DNA of 64,000 nt from Chinchilla lanigera. Lineage: Eukaryota; Chordata; Mammalia; Rodentia; Chinchillidae. The stretch covers positions 3,257,679-3,321,678 of the forward strand of contig NW_004955416.1 in the NCBI RefSeq assembly GCF_000276665.1, in the 5' to 3' direction. The position numbers and the translations under genes are program-made. Below are positions 1-12,549 of this stretch, in pieces. The notes beneath the pieces were generated by a model, which saw nothing but the letters and a program-made list of their open reading frames with translations, searched no databases and was not told the DNA's origin. Position 1 is the stretch's first letter. Every line of letters starts with the position of its first letter.

Positions 1-275
1 TTGAAGTGATCCGCAATTCTTCCTTTCTCCAGACCGTAAGTCACAAATTCCAAGTTCTGCTAAAGCTTTGTAACTTTTCCACATTTTTCCCGATGGTCAT
101 CTCCTGGTTCAGTGGTATTCACTCCGTTTCTTTCCTGTCCCACCCTGTTGGGTGATGTATCTCCTCCTCATCTTGATGTTCTCCAATTTCCTTTCCAGGA
201 GCGATCTATCTTCATGTACTATGTATCTGATTAGTTTACTCCTCTGATAAATCCCTAATGACTCCCGATGTCCAG

Positions 276-462
276 CAGCACTGCTTCTTAAAATGGGTTT
301 TGTGTATCACCTTTATCAAAATCACCTAGAAGGCTTGTTAGCAAGGAGATGCTCAGGAACAAACCAGGAATTCTAAATTACCATGAGTGATAGGATCTAA
401 ACTCTGCATTTTTAACAAGCTCACTCTGTGATTCTTTTTCACAGTAAGATTTGAGAGCTCTG
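276..462 (+). mobile_element. MER5A-like hAT (Charlie) DNA transposon fossil
   Basis: The segment opens with cagcactgcttctta and closes with a rough inverted match (rc ccagagctctcaaat), as in hAT terminal repeats. Inside are the family hallmarks 'atcacctagaaggcttgtta' and 'tctgcatttttaacaagctc'. It is non-coding and old. The family was assigned from remembered consensus, not from a search. Confidence 0.6.
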
Positions 463-848
463 GTCTCAGACAGAGATATTAAATACAAACACTTTAGAAT
501 TGCTTATAAACACCATCTGACTGATTCTGGCTTATCTCCTTCCCCTCAATTCTTTCTACTCCCCCACCTACACTCTGCACTCTGGGCAAACCAACTTGTT
601 TTAAATCCCCCTGAATATTGGTGACTGCATGTGCTTTGTTTTATATGTGAATGGCTATTCTATATGTATCTGGAAGTTTGCCCGGTGTGTGTCTATGGGA
701 ACACATTTGCTGAATACCTTAAATCCTCAATGTATTGAAAGTTTCTTCTAGGACAGTGCCAGCTACAGTCATAGAAAATAACCCAGAGGTTCAAGATGTG
801 TGCAAAACTATGCGTTGGATTAGTAAATGTAATTAATGTTAACTTATG

Positions 849-1175
849 TGATGATTAAGCTTAACTGTGAACTTGTTTGGCTTGGGAGCCATCTAGAGGT
901 ATTCTAATGCCCATTTCTGGGTGTATCTCTTGTGGGGACTGGGGAGGTCTGTATCTGGCCTCTGGTGCCTTGTTCTCTATCACTTTTCCTTCGTGCTTGG
1001 CTTCCTGGTTACCATGAACTGAGTGGTTTTGTCCTTCCATCTGCCACGATACCTGCCTTGGAGCCAACTGACCAGGGACCGAGTCCTCTAAAACCATGAG
1101 TCAAATAAACTTCTTCTTCTTTAAGCTGAGAGTGTCAGGTATTTTGTCTCAGTAATGGGGAAGGTGACTAAAGCA
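849..1175 (+). mobile_element. MaLR-like LTR (solo, old)
   Basis: The 3' end 'gtcaggtattttgtctcagt' followed by aatgg.gaaggtgactaa is shared, with variation, by the LTRs at 1974-2331 (reverse), 21662-22056, 24707-25138 (reverse) and 31988-32373. A polyadenylation-like caaataaa lies just upstream, as expected for an LTR R region. The 5' boundary is approximate and no target duplication is clear. The 5' half differs from the other copies, so this may be a distinct subfamily. Confidence 0.5.
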
Positions 1176-1973
1176 TTTAGTATGTTCTTCATGGGTATGT
1201 ACTTGAATCCCTTCAGCAATGTTTCTGTGGTTCATGATTAATTGCTTGATTGACAATTCACATAAGCTTTTTGGAAGGCAATTTCACATTTGCTAGCACC
1301 TCTAACCAATGAGCATGCCAATAGAAGTGGAGTTCAAAAAAGCTATTTTGGTCACAGACTGAAAGCTCTAATCAGAGAAATGGTAGAAGGAGTAATTTAA
1401 TTGAAATCTCTATAGAGTCTGTTTATACTGATTCTTCAAAAACCCTCTATAAAATGAACACTGCAGGCAAGAGAGGCATATAGGTAAGCATACTTATACA
1501 TTAGATATTGAACTAATCATGACTCTTCACAATGATTTTGTGTATGAATATATAACAGTACCTATACAGGTGAGAAAATTGCTGCTCATTGATAAAACAG
1601 ACAGAAAAAGAAAACTCAGCTAGCAGGCACAAATTGGAAATTTAAATGTAGGTCTCTTTAATGCCCTTTCTTTTTTTTAATTTTATTTTTGCAGGTAAAA
1701 GAACCAAAACATATTAATAAACACACAGACATAAATGAAACAACATTAAAAACAACAAAAACAATATAGAATTTCAGACAAGGTGATAAGAAATTAACAA
1801 TGGTTATTGTATTACATACTGTTATCTTCATATTGGTTACTCAGATAAACAAATATAGACATGTAAGAATGATCAAACAATTACATATCAACTGTTCCTC
1901 TCAAGAAAGCAATCAAAATTAGTAGCACAATTATCCCAGTCATCTTGTATGTATATGTGTGTATATATACATG
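1176..1973. other. AT-rich unannotated spacer
   Basis: No open frame, tRNA-like or recognisable repeat structure was seen. An A-rich run near 1690-1770 may be an old retroposon tail. Confidence 0.4.
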
Positions 1974-2331
1974 TGTTTTGGTTATTTTCTCTCATTGCTG
2001 AGACAAAATACCTGACAGGAAGGAAAGGTCTATTTAGCTCAGTTTGTGGAGGTTTCAGTCCATATTCAGCAGGCTCCAACACGGAGTGGCACATGGCACA
2101 AGGCAACTTTTCATAGTGGCAGAAGATAGCAAAGCAGCAAAAGCAAAAGGGAGGAGTGGCGGCAAGCAGCCTCTTTCCCTCCCTTACATATGCAAACTAT
2201 CTGCCCCAGGGCAGGTGTAGCTCTCACACCCATAATCCCAGCACTGAATCATGGATCAATCATAAACTCTAAAAGCCAGCCCCATGACTGCATGAGGCTT
2301 TTGGGGGGACATCCAGACACAAACCATAACA
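1974..2331 (-). mobile_element. MaLR-like LTR, antisense
   Basis: Read on the minus strand it begins TGTTATGGTTTGTGTCTGGA, typical of the MaLR LTR 5' end. It ends with caggtattttgtctcagcaa and taaccaaaaca, giving the TG...CA termini of a retroviral LTR. About 358 bp long. An open frame at 1888-2106 (minus) runs through it and is not a gene. No convincing 5-bp target duplication was seen. Confidence 0.6.
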
Positions 2332-2337
2332 ATATAT

Positions 2338-2385
2338 CATCTATATATCTCTATCTCTATTTATCTATCTATCCATCCATATTTT
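2338..2385. repeat. Degenerate (CTAT)n microsatellite
   Basis: Runs of ctatatat, ctatctct and ctatctatcc directly abut the 5' end of the antisense LTR. Confidence 0.7.
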
Positions 2386-2965
2386 CCCTTTCTTTTATTA
2401 CTACCTATGTTGTCTGGTTTGGAAGTATGTGTATACTGAGATTTTGTCTTTATACATGAAATTTTCTTCAGATATCTTTCCCCTTTGTGGAGAGCAGAAA
2501 TAGACTATTAAGTTTTTCCAATAAAAAGATAATTTTTGCCTACAACATAAATTAGTTTGTTCTCTCACTATTCAAGTTTTAGAAACCAACATGAGAATAA
2601 TTTTTTAAGATTTCCCTATTGGACCTTTAGGCCTTTTATTACAGAGAAGAGTAATATATTATCTACTACTTAACAAAAGAGCCATTTAATGGTAATATCT
2701 ATTTGCCATATTGGGTAATTGACCATGATGAGAGGAGAAACAAAATCTGGGGATTAAAAACACACCCTTCCTTCCCCGCCTCTCCAGCACCCACTCCCTC
2801 ACCATGCCCTGCTTCCAGGAAACTGGGACAGCTGGTTATCCATCTCATTTCCCTAGTAGTTGAGTGCTGGCTGTCACCAAGCTGTGCATTTGCTAGAACA
2901 GTTGATTTTCTTCATAAGCCTGATGGAGAGAAAGAAGTACAGTGCATTGTTTTCCTCAAGGTTCA

Positions 2966-3026
<61 letters not shown>

Positions 3027-5470
3027 CCCTAAATCAGGGGAAACTATTAGGAGAGAGCCAGATCTTTTTAATGAGCCTAGAGGTAATGCAAAATTCATGG
3101 GCTTTCACCTGCGGCTGGGTGAAGCTTGGTGCACAAACAGAAAGGGGGGAGGCAGGAAAAGTCTGTTATTTATAATTTTGTTGAAGCAGGTACCCTTGGT
3201 GGCTACCAGGCATCCTGACCCACTTGTTCATTTTTTAGGAAGAAGTGGATACTTTCAATGGGAGAAATTCAAGCATCAGATTTGCTCCTTGGAGCATTAA
3301 TAAAAGGGCTCAGTTAGCTTCATCTCATTATTTTACTATGAGTATTGACTTTGGCCTAGAGTCATGTATAGATAAAATGGTGCAAGGGCTTGTCCTAAGT
3401 GATTACTCAGAATTACAAATCATTTCACGTGTAACTGAATACTGCAGTCTAGCTGGCACCCTGCCCCTTGCTCCCCCCACCCTTCTCTAATAGGAGCGCA
3501 AATCCAGCTTTGTCTGAAGAGGCAATTAATCTTATTCACTGAAAGCTGAATTTTAATTCACCAGCATGTGGAGGACATATTTGCCTATCACACAGAATTA
3601 GTTTAACAGAGAATTTAGAAAAAAAATTCCTGAAGGTCTTGGTATTCTTGGATACGGAAAATATCTCATAGATATATTCCATTCTTAGCCAGCTACATAC
3701 ATATAAGCTTCTGTTTTGTAATAATAACTCTATTAGAGTAAACTTGGTTTGTTTTGTATTTGTAAGTGGCTGATTATATTTTATTGTGTGTAAGGAAACC
3801 CACAAGATAAGTGTTTGGAGGAAAATGAACATAAGGTGGGAAATATAAATTTGAGTTTCCTAGTGATTCTAAAAGGCTATTATTTTTAAGGGCACAGTTT
3901 AGAGATGATCAGAAAAATAAAGGGACGTATAAAAATCCTAGACAGCCTACATACATCCAAATCAAATAGTGTAGAAGGGTAAGCATTAGGGAATGAAATA
4001 GACAGCTCTAGCAGCTCTACACTGGAGTCTATCATGTAAAATCTGTTAGGCAAATATTGTGTTTCCCCGGTGTTTCTGCTGTGCTATATTTTAACAATCT
4101 TCCCCTGAGCAAGACCCCAGCATTTTGTCTGAGGTTTGTTTCACATGTAGACAAAGTGTAAAAAAAATTCCTGAAGCCCTTTCTTAGTTCTAGAGATTTG
4201 GACATGAATATGATTTAATGCATGTCCATGCTTAGTTAGATATCAAATTCCCATAAGGTCAGAAAGTACATTTCCTTCTGTTTTATGCTTACATTTAACC
4301 CAGCACTCCTCAAAGGCTGCATTATGATACAGGCAGATATCAAAACATGTAACTGTCTGCTCCTCAGTGAAAGAAAGATTTTAATACAAAACAAGAATGC
4401 TGATGATTTTATGTGCCAAATAATGACTAATAGGGCATGTATCTTTACTCTAAGAGAGTTAAAAAGGTGTTCCTGGTTCTTCTGTGATCCCTTCTCCAGT
4501 TAGGATTGTCTAAAACCCTTCAAACACATTTTCTTGCTCTGCTACTTCCAGCAATGCACAATTGAACACAAAATAAGACTAGGACTCAGGGAAATGAGGA
4601 ATACTTTACAGAATTTGTCCCTGTGCTCTGGGATTTTTTTCACTGTTGATGGGTATGGGGTGGGAGTAGGTATGTTCAGGGAATCTATCAGATTAAGTGC
4701 GCCTAATGGTCACCAAATGTCGTGGCATAACTATTTCAACTAAGCACAGGCTGTAAAGTCACAACGCTTTATTACCTCGTCAAACCATTTACAGTGTTAA
4801 ACCTGGCAATTATTCTTAAAGAAAACAATTTAAAATTTCAAGGTTTTCACATTATCAGCAGAAAATATTGCTTTATGTAGTGTCAATGCCATAAAGACAG
4901 ATTTTTTGAAGCCCCTGTGTAAACTTTATATAATGCTTAGATTTTAAAATGCACTGGATTAGAATTGGGATATGCAAAAGCCCAGAAACACATATTTCCA
5001 AATAAACATTTGCAAATGTTCAGGAACTCAGTGAGGCTTTTCATGAAGAGCAGCGGCCCCTCATTATTTATTTACCAAATATTTTGTGAGCTCTACCACT
5101 GTACATGGTGGTCAACTGTATTTTCAGAGATGCCCTCTTTTGCAACAACTTTGATTATTTTTGGTCCTATCTCCATCTACTGCTTTAATAATCTGATCTG
5201 GAAAAAAATTCAAAGGTAAGAAAAAATAATTGAAAAGTCAGATCTTCCATTATTTTTTGTTGTATTTCAAAGTTCATAAAATTTTTAGGACCTCCTTATC
5301 CTTCACAAAATCACACAAATCACAAACCCTTTAGCAGAAGTGCTGGATGATACTCAGCTTGCCCCTTTCGATTATTCAGAGTCATCAATAGTGTTCTTCT
5401 CTGGACACAGGTAAAGAAGGCCTCCGTACACTCCTTTCGAAAGGATTACTTATTTCTCCTGCAACATAAG
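2386..5470. other. Repeat-poor stretch without supported gene
   Basis: Several frames of 60-146 codons occur, but they are either driven by the (TG)n tract (poly-Cys/Val in one strand, poly-Thr/His in the other) or lack any recognisable motif. Nothing else was recognised apart from the microsatellite at 2971. Confidence 0.5.
2971..3023. repeat. (TG)n microsatellite, about 26 units
   Basis: An uninterrupted tg dinucleotide run. It accounts for the overlapping low-complexity open frames on both strands here. A perfect run of this length is likely polymorphic. Confidence 0.97.
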
Positions 5471-5479
5471 AGTCCAGTT

Positions 5480-5735
5480 CTCAGCTAGGAGTAATAGCAT
5501 GCACCTGAAATTCCAGCACTTTGTGATGCTGAGGCAGGAGGATTCCAAGTTTGAGCCACTGGGCAACTTAGTAATTCAGTGATTTAGCAAGACTCTATCT
5601 TAAAATAAAAAATAAAGAAGGCTTAGGGATACAAGTATATGTGAAGGATCTCCATTCAATTTGCAGGCACACATGAGAGTGCATGCCTGAGTGTGCGCAC
5701 ACACACACACATACACACAAACACACACACACCCC
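5480..5735 (+). mobile_element. B1-dID composite SINE with (CA)n tail
   Basis: The 7SL-like left part contains 'ctgaaattccagcactttg' and 'gaggcaggaggatt'. A linker 'aactta.taattcag..atttagcaagactct' and an ID-like right part (gcttagggatacaagtatatgtga...ccattcaatttgc) follow, the order expected of B1-dID. The tail has decayed into (CA)n at 5698-5733. A 9-bp direct repeat agtccagtt flanks the unit at 5471-5479 and 5736-5744, so the microsatellite belongs to the insertion. Confidence 0.7.
5698..5733. repeat. (CA)n microsatellite in SINE tail
   Basis: An imperfect ca run (with ata and aaa interruptions) lying between the SINE body and its right-hand target duplication. Confidence 0.9.
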
Positions 5736-5899
5736 AGTCCAGTTATCCTTTCCTTCAAAAGATGCAAGGTTCTATTCTTGATGAGACTCTAAATTCTTAA
5801 TGAGAATTCCTAATGAGATTTAATGAATTTTACTAAGGGAGTATACTTCTACAGAGAATTACTCCTTCCATGCATCCCCAAACTCTATTTATCAAGGTA

Positions 5900-5967
5900 A
5901 ACTTAATCAAAATTTATATGAAATAAATTCACCAACTTAATCAAAATTTATATGAAATAAATTCACC
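5900..5967. repeat. 34-bp perfect tandem duplication
   Basis: Two head-to-tail copies of a 34-bp AT-rich unit beginning aacttaatcaaaatttatat and ending attcacc, at 5900-5933 and 5934-5967, with no mismatch. Confidence 0.95.
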
Positions 5968-6480
5968 ATAGTCATAGCTAACTATGTTCCAGCCACCCCT
6001 TTATCGTGAAGTTTTCATTTTATCCTATGTAGCTGAGAAATGGAAGCTCTATGTGTTATATGCATTGTATAATTTGCTCAAGATCAAGGAGATAATATTT
6101 GAGCAAGTATATTTCGATGGAAGAGCCCATTTGTTAAGCTACTTTGCTATTTTGCCTCCTTTTAAGCTATAGAAAATAATTCAATGATTGAATTGACCAA
6201 AATAGCAGAAACAGAGCTAAAGTCAAGAATTCCCATGTCTTGATATCAATATCTCTCTAGATTCTGTCTCTTTCAAAAAAGTAACAAAGTATTTAGATTA
6301 TTCCTAAACTTCTTGTCCAGAAGCCCTGAGAATACATTCCAAGGGCCTAAAACTTATCTTAGGCATTCTGAAGTACATCAAACTTGATTTCTGTATTCAC
6401 AATTACAAAATAAAACACATGTGTTGTTTATTTTCAGCAACATTAGAATGTTTTACATTGCAATTCAATAGAAACATCAA

Positions 6481-6644
6481 GCCAAGTATGGGAGCATGCC
6501 TGTAATCCCAGCACTCGGGAGGCAGAGGTAGGAGAATCATTGTGAGTTTGAGAACAGCCTGGGCTACAAAGTCAGGGCAAAGCCGGCATGAACTACATAA
6601 CGAGACTCTGCCTCAAAAAGAAAAAAAAACAAAAAAACAAAACC
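6481..6644 (+). mobile_element. B1-type SINE (7SL-derived)
   Basis: It opens gccaagtatgggagcatgcc, then has 'tgtaatcccagcactcggga', 'cagcctgggctac' and 'gagactctgcctcaaaaag', the 7SL/B1/Alu order, followed by an A-rich tail. An 11-bp target duplication agaaacatcaa flanks it at 6470-6480 and 6645-6655. A partial internal duplication (gggctacaaag...gaactacataacgag) is shared with the copy at 52364. Confidence 0.9.
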
Positions 6645-7073
6645 AGAAACATCAAAAATCCTAAAGAACATGGTAATTTTAGGCATTACAATAATTTTGA
6701 AGACCAAGATCTTGAGGCTGACTAATACAATAATTGAATGCAGTGTGTTAGATCCAGATTCAATTCCTTTTCCCAAGCTACCATTCTCAGTGTGACAACT
6801 ACTGTTGCTATTGGTTTCACGGTGGCCATTCAGTTCAGCCCCAGGTATAACCTCTCCTAACACTGACTCTAAGATGTCAAAAATTCAATTGCTTTATCTG
6901 CTAAATTTTTGTTAAATCTCTGCCAGAAAGATGGTGTCTAGAATAGATCTTTTTACATATCATGAATGATCATCTAGAAGTTGATCACATGAGTACTCCT
7001 AAACCACCTCCTGATAAGGGGAATGGACTACTTCTCTATGATTAATTTAGACCCATTAATAGTATTTTGCCAG

Positions 7074-7184
7074 CTAGGGTTATAGCTCAGCTGCACAGCG
7101 CATGCCTGGCAAGCGCAAGGTCGTGAGTTTAATTCCCGGTACCAAAATAGTAATAGTAATAATAATAATAATAATAATAGTAAT
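7074..7184 (+). mobile_element. ID SINE with (TAA)n tail
   Basis: A tRNA-like body: A-box region tatagctcagctg, then catgcctggcaagcgcaagg, then B-box region gtgagtttaattcccggtacc. The tail has become (TAA)n at about 7148-7184. Flanks agtattttgccag (7061-7073) and agtgctttaccag (7185-7197) match at 10 of 13 positions, so this is an older insertion than the copies at 43 and 60 kb. It is a retroposon, not a tRNA gene. Confidence 0.85.
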
Positions 7185-7467
7185 AGTGCTTTACCAGAGC
7201 CATATTGGGTGACCCCAGACACAGTCACATCTCTGCTATCATGGCACTCTCAGGGGAGTAAGCTCCAGGGGTAGTGCTCAAGCCAATACAGCACCACAGA
7301 AACGGAAGCAAAACACGTAGGAATCAGGTGCAGAAGCCCCTTCCATTTCTCCACTAACAAAGATTAACCTCATGCCAGCTGGCAAAAGAGAGATGGTCCA
7401 GGATCACCAACAGGCGGTGAAGGGCACCTTTGGAGATGAAAGGCACTAAGTTAAATTTGTATTTTTC

Positions 7468-7486
7468 TTTTTTTTTTTTTTTTTTT

Positions 7487-7520
<34 letters not shown>

Positions 7521-7592
7521 GTACCGGGAATCAAACTCACGACCTTGCTCTTGCCAGGCAGGTGCTTGTGCCACTCAGCTATATCCCCAACG
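7468..7592 (-). mobile_element. ID SINE, antisense, with long poly-T
   Basis: About 50 T residues, broken by one A, are followed by ggtaccgggaatcaaactca, the reverse complement of the ID 3' end. Then come ttgccaggcaggtgctt and gccactcagctatatcccc, the reverse of its A-box end. Flanking aggcactaagttaaatt and aaaagcattaaatt resemble each other and may be a decayed target duplication. Confidence 0.85.
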
Positions 7593-7599
7593 AAAAGCA

Positions 7600-9490
7600 T
7601 TAAATTGATACCTGGCACTATTGGGTGGTGTCAAATCATAGCTCTTTGATAAGTTCTCACTGTGATGATCAGATGGAAAACCTGCCCCAAATAAACTTAA
7701 GAAACCCTTTCCTACAAAATATTTAGAAAATTAGAAAATAAAGTAGAAAGTGGTATATATATTGAAAACAATAGCAATTTTTTCTTTAATTTGCAGAAAT
7801 ATGTTATAAGTCACTATATGGTTTTGATACATTTTGGAGATTTTAAAAATATATGAGAACTGAAGGTAAGAAAATGAGGATGAAGTAGAATAATTATTTT
7901 CCTAGAAAAATAGGGAACTTTCTGCCCATGTCTAAATAACAGAGAGTTCCCAAAACTTAGTGGTTGAAAATCAGTTGAAGAGAGAAGATAGTGGGAACAT
8001 TAATGTGTCCTGAATATTTTATGTGAGGTTCTAATATTTTAAGGGGTGTTCTAACTCCTGTTCCCTTTGTTGATCATCAAGTCGGGGGGGGGTGACATGC
8101 AAAGGACCACCAACTGTTCTTCCTTGCACCTACTTAGTAAATATTTGTCAGTGCCTCATGAGGTGTGGAATAACACAATTCAGTCGCGTTGCCTCAGGTC
8201 AGGTGTTAGAGAGGAAAGAGAAATGAATAGTGGTAAACGAGTCAGGATAGAGAGTAAGGCATTACATGGACTCTTGGGTCTTTGCTGGAACAAATCAAAG
8301 ATCAGTGAAATACATGCACTAATATGTATATGACCTTTCCAGGAGATCCAGGAAGAAATAGATCAGAGTGTTGCCTGTTTTCTGTTGAAGTTTCAGGGCA
8401 CATAACAGAGTGTTCTTAGGCGAGGGCTTCTTGGTGAGAAAGGTCCCCGTCATCTTTATTCAGCACTCAATTGTAGGAAGATCTTTAGTCATAAAAGTGT
8501 TGCAGAAACAACTCCCTTTTTAGATGACTGGTTGTTGTCAGTCATCTGGTTCCTTAAGACATGAGAACCCACAGCTTTCCACTGAAAGAAGGCAAATTCT
8601 GCCACATTATCTAAACAGAACCATATTTCTATTGAAAGGTCACCTAACTTTAAAAATAGTTTTACATAATAAACTTTGGACTTCCAGTGAAATCTAAGAA
8701 AGCTATTGTTTATTCAGCCTATTCTCTTAAAATTAAATGACACTCAAATTTATACATCTAAATGAATATTCACTAAAATATGTCATAAGCTCTGAAGAGA
8801 ACTCCAGAGGAGTTCTAGATTTTTTAAAAATATCTGTATCATTAGACTAAGTCATGTGATTTCTAAAGTGAGTATTTTGAATACTCACTTTTCTAAAGTG
8901 ATTTACTTGACTTCTCCTTTAGAATAACACCTCATATAAAACAGAGTCCTTCCCTCTGTACATCAGTTCCTCCTTAATGATCAAATTAATAGTGATTGTG
9001 ACAAAACTTACTGGCTGCCTGGAAATTTGAGGACTTGAAATACGAAGAAATGAGAAATCTACCCCACTATTATTTGGAGTATCCCCAAATCAAGAGAATG
9101 TGGAGCTGAAATGAGAGAATGCAGAGAAGGGTGGACAAAGGTGAATAGGAAGAAGTAGAAAAACTGAAGAAAGAGGAACACATTACTTCATATATCACAA
9201 TGGGTCATTTTAAAAGTTATAACCACAGGAAAAAAGTCTAGACATTTGTATGAACTAGACACTTTTGAGGATTAAAACTCTAACAATAAGATGTAAAACA
9301 AATGTTGTACTTATTGGAAAGTTGCATTGTTTCTTCTTCTTTCATGAAATATATGCCTCTAGACACTCTGGCAAAAATGGTTAATTATTATGTTGGTCAA
9401 AGCAGTCTAACAAACTAGGCACGCTATGAAACTGATCCTAAAGGAATTTACTAAGGCAAAGATATCTATCTGCCCTCAACTCTATTTGTA
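7600..9490. other. Unannotated AT-rich spacer
   Basis: No supported gene. A perfect 12-bp-arm hairpin sits at 8865-8891 and a short G-run at about 8085. The 88-codon frame at 8067-8333 shows no recognisable motif. Confidence 0.4.
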
Positions 9491-9496
9491 TTTGGC

Positions 9497-9846
9497 TGTC
9501 TTGGTTTATTTGGGATGCTGTAATATGATATCACAAACAAAGAGGCTCACTGGCAACAGAAACTTATTTCACAGTTATGGTATCTGGGAAGTCCAATATC
9601 CGACAGAATCAATGCGTGGTGAAAACTAGCTTTCTGGCTCATAAATGGTCCTGTGTCTTTATGTGGTAGCAAAGGGATGAGTTTTCTCTCAGACCTCTTT
9701 TACAAGGACACTGATCCTATTCATCAGGCCTGCACTCCACAGCCTGCTCACTTCTCAAAGGCCCAACTTCCCAACACCATCATCTTGGGGTTGGGATGCT
9801 GACATCCATTGAATTGGGTGAGGGGACGAACATTCAGAGTATAGCA
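9497..9846 (-). mobile_element. MLT1-type MaLR LTR, antisense
   Basis: On the plus strand it reads tgtcttggtttatttgggat, gaaacttatttcacagttatgg, gaagtcc and acaaggacactgatcctatt, then attcagagtatagca. This is the antisense order of an MLT1 LTR. Flanks ttggc and gtggc match at 4 of 5 bases, consistent with a 5-bp target duplication. Confidence 0.7.
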
Positions 9847-9959
9847 GTGGCCATATGGAGAGTAGGATTTACAACACTTCAAGAGCTTAAAGTGTGCTAC
9901 TTTTTATTGAAAATACTAAGTGTCCAACTGTATGGTGCCCAGTATTTGTTACTGTCTAT

Positions 9960-10075
9960 TTTCAAATTCACTTGCTGAGCTCCAGTCACCATGTTAGGCA
10001 TGCTGAATGCAAAGATAAATGGGATAGAATTCTTCCTTTTGGGGGCTTACAGGCTGTTATGCCAAAAATCTTTTA
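9960..10075. mobile_element. L2-like fragment
   Basis: The wording 'gctgagctccagtcaccatg', 'ttaggcatgctgaatgcaaagata' and 'gggggcttacaggctgtta' resembles the LINE-2 3' region (lists of 'caggcactg..ctaggtgctg..ggagcttacattct'). Highly diverged. Confidence 0.35.
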
Positions 10076-10079
10076 AATT

Positions 10080-12545
10080 CTGTGATTATTAAAAAGACAT
10101 TGGACCTTGGAGGTTAATTTTCTGCTAATCTAAATATTTTACTATGGCATACAATTTACTAATATGTGATTTACTAATATGATTTACCAATTCAATCCTA
10201 TAGAATTTCTTGAGATCTTTGGTATGGGTTCTTAAATAGCTGATCTGAGGTTGGGGGCAACAATAAATTTGGGGTAAAATGGGGAAGTGTAATGCAAAGG
10301 ACACTGTTATTAACAATTCAATTTGACAAATGCTTTTGAGTCTTACCCATTCTTTATTAGCACTGAACCAGGTGTCAGGCACCCTACCCCAGTGTATCAC
10401 AAAGAAAATGATGGTCAGAATCTTGAAGAATTCTGGGATGAAACTGCACCCCATTTGGAACTAACAATCTGCATTGCCCATCAGGTTATTGCCTCTCTTC
10501 TGCAGGCTCAGTTTCTCAGCTCAGTAGAACTTTGATTTCCAGAAACAGAAGAAAAAAAAACCCAGCTTTCTGATATGAATTAGAAGAGGTTATTTTGTAT
10601 GATGTGTTTACAGCTCTTTGAGATAGAGAATTCATATCTTACAAGTTGCTTCTAAGTATACATTTAAACCTTTTCAGAAAATCTGATTAAATAGCAGTTC
10701 CCTCTTAGTACATCTGTCCTGTGTCCTGGAACAATGGCATTTTTAGTGTTAGTTTGAAATAGCAAATGAAAATGATATTAATATATGTCAATAATTCCTA
10801 GTCATATTATCCTAATAATGGTACAAATTGTTACTTGTAAAGTTAGCAGGAAAATTTAAGTAAACAAATGTGAAATAATAACACAGGAAAAATAATAAAA
10901 CAGGAAAACACAAAAGTGCTCTCAACAAAAGATTTTAAAAGAAATTAACAACATGCAAAGCATTCTAAAGCCATCCCTGTCTCCGTCTTTCATCACATTT
11001 CTTTGTCTTTATCTCCTTAAAGCCCAGTGCAACTTCAGCCCTCAGTATCTTTCCTCTTGATTGGTAGAGTTGCAGAAAAACATGGGATAATAACATGCAG
11101 TAGGACATATGTTTAGAAAATCCAACTAATTTAGGATAATTTCATAGTTCTCTTTTTGGAGAACTAAGGTTCTATTTTGTGGCAATTTCCAATTTTAAAA
11201 ATCCTAAGACTGACTCTTTATTGGAAATCAATATATCTTTCATATCTATGGAATACAATGTAATATATCTAGCCTATGGTACATAACAATTATTCCATAA
11301 TTGCATATTAAATTAATTATAATAGTTATTAATTTATAATAGAAACAAAAATGTTAACCAAAATAAATAATTGCCTATTTGATATAACATCCACAAGTTT
11401 TCAAAGTTTGCTTATTAATACAAGCACTAGACAATGTAAAAATATGTTTTTATTCTTTATTCAGCCTTCTGAATCAATCAACCCCACTTGGATGAGTTAT
11501 AGCTCAATAAGAAGAAATTTTGAAGACTTTCTCTTTGTTTCATGTTTGAAGTAAACACTGAAGCCTTTTAAAAATGTTATGATTTTCTCTTACAAACTCA
11601 CTAATATAACTACACTAATAAAAGCATAATGTAGATCATTAGGTCTGAACTCTCGGCTACGGGTATATGTGCATTTTAGAGACGGTCTCTGCACAAGTGT
11701 CATAAATGACCATTTTATAGATAGATAATGTTCTTAATCCATAATTCTTTATTGCTGATGGTTATTGCATTAGATGATGACCCTCAGCTATTAAGAGTCA
11801 GTTTTTAATATCACAACCATTTAGAAAGGTTAATGGACTCGGTTTTGCGACTTAACCTTTAGATGCTATGGGTTAGAGGTTATATTTGTGCACTAAACTG
11901 CCGAAGAATATCTAGTTATTTTCTTTTCTCTATGCGCTTTTAGTGTTGAGGTTTTGTGCAGTAACTGTTGTTTACCAAGCAAACAAAAAGAAACAGCATA
12001 TGACACATAGCATATTCCTAGAGCAGTGAAATTCTTTTAAAATATACATTTTTGTATTTGGCTTCTAATATTTTTTATTTAGACATAAGAATTGAAATGT
12101 GAACAGATGTCACCTAAATTAGTTGAGGAATATTTATTAAAGCTCTTCAAAAAATAGACCAAGATTATACTTCACATTTTCTTGGTTAGTTTAGAAAGTT
12201 CACATGCATTATAACAAGGACTTGGTCATTTCAGAAGGCCATGAAACCCTTACAGATAATATCTGTTCATAATCTAGAATTTCCCAAGGAATAAAATTGG
12301 GCATATCTGCATACCATTAATTCCACTTCAGAAATATGATTAATGCTCTATGACAGTCATTTGTTGTGCGTTTGACCATACATTATCCATTATTCGTTCT
12401 AATATCACTTTATTTCCTTTTATTTTGTTCACTATGAATATGTTGTGTCGGAGAAAAATTCCAGGTACTTTCCTTTCATTATTGAAGGCAGAAACGGAAT
12501 GTATAAATAGTTACAGTAATGGCCCTCAATGAATTGCACCTTCTC
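10080..12545. other. Repeat-poor AT-rich stretch
   Basis: No gene and no confident repeat was seen. Frames of 60-109 codons are present on both strands without motif support. Confidence 0.4.
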
Positions 12546-12549
12546 TCCA

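Noticed and set aside
2703..3300. Frames of 77-146 codons on both strands
   Set aside because: They depend on the (TG)n tract, which is open in several frames, and show only poly-Cys/Val or Thr/His.
7081..7140. tRNA gene, because of tatagctcag and gagtttaattc
   Set aside because: The body ends in ggtacc plus an A-rich tail within a target duplication, which identifies an ID retroposon.
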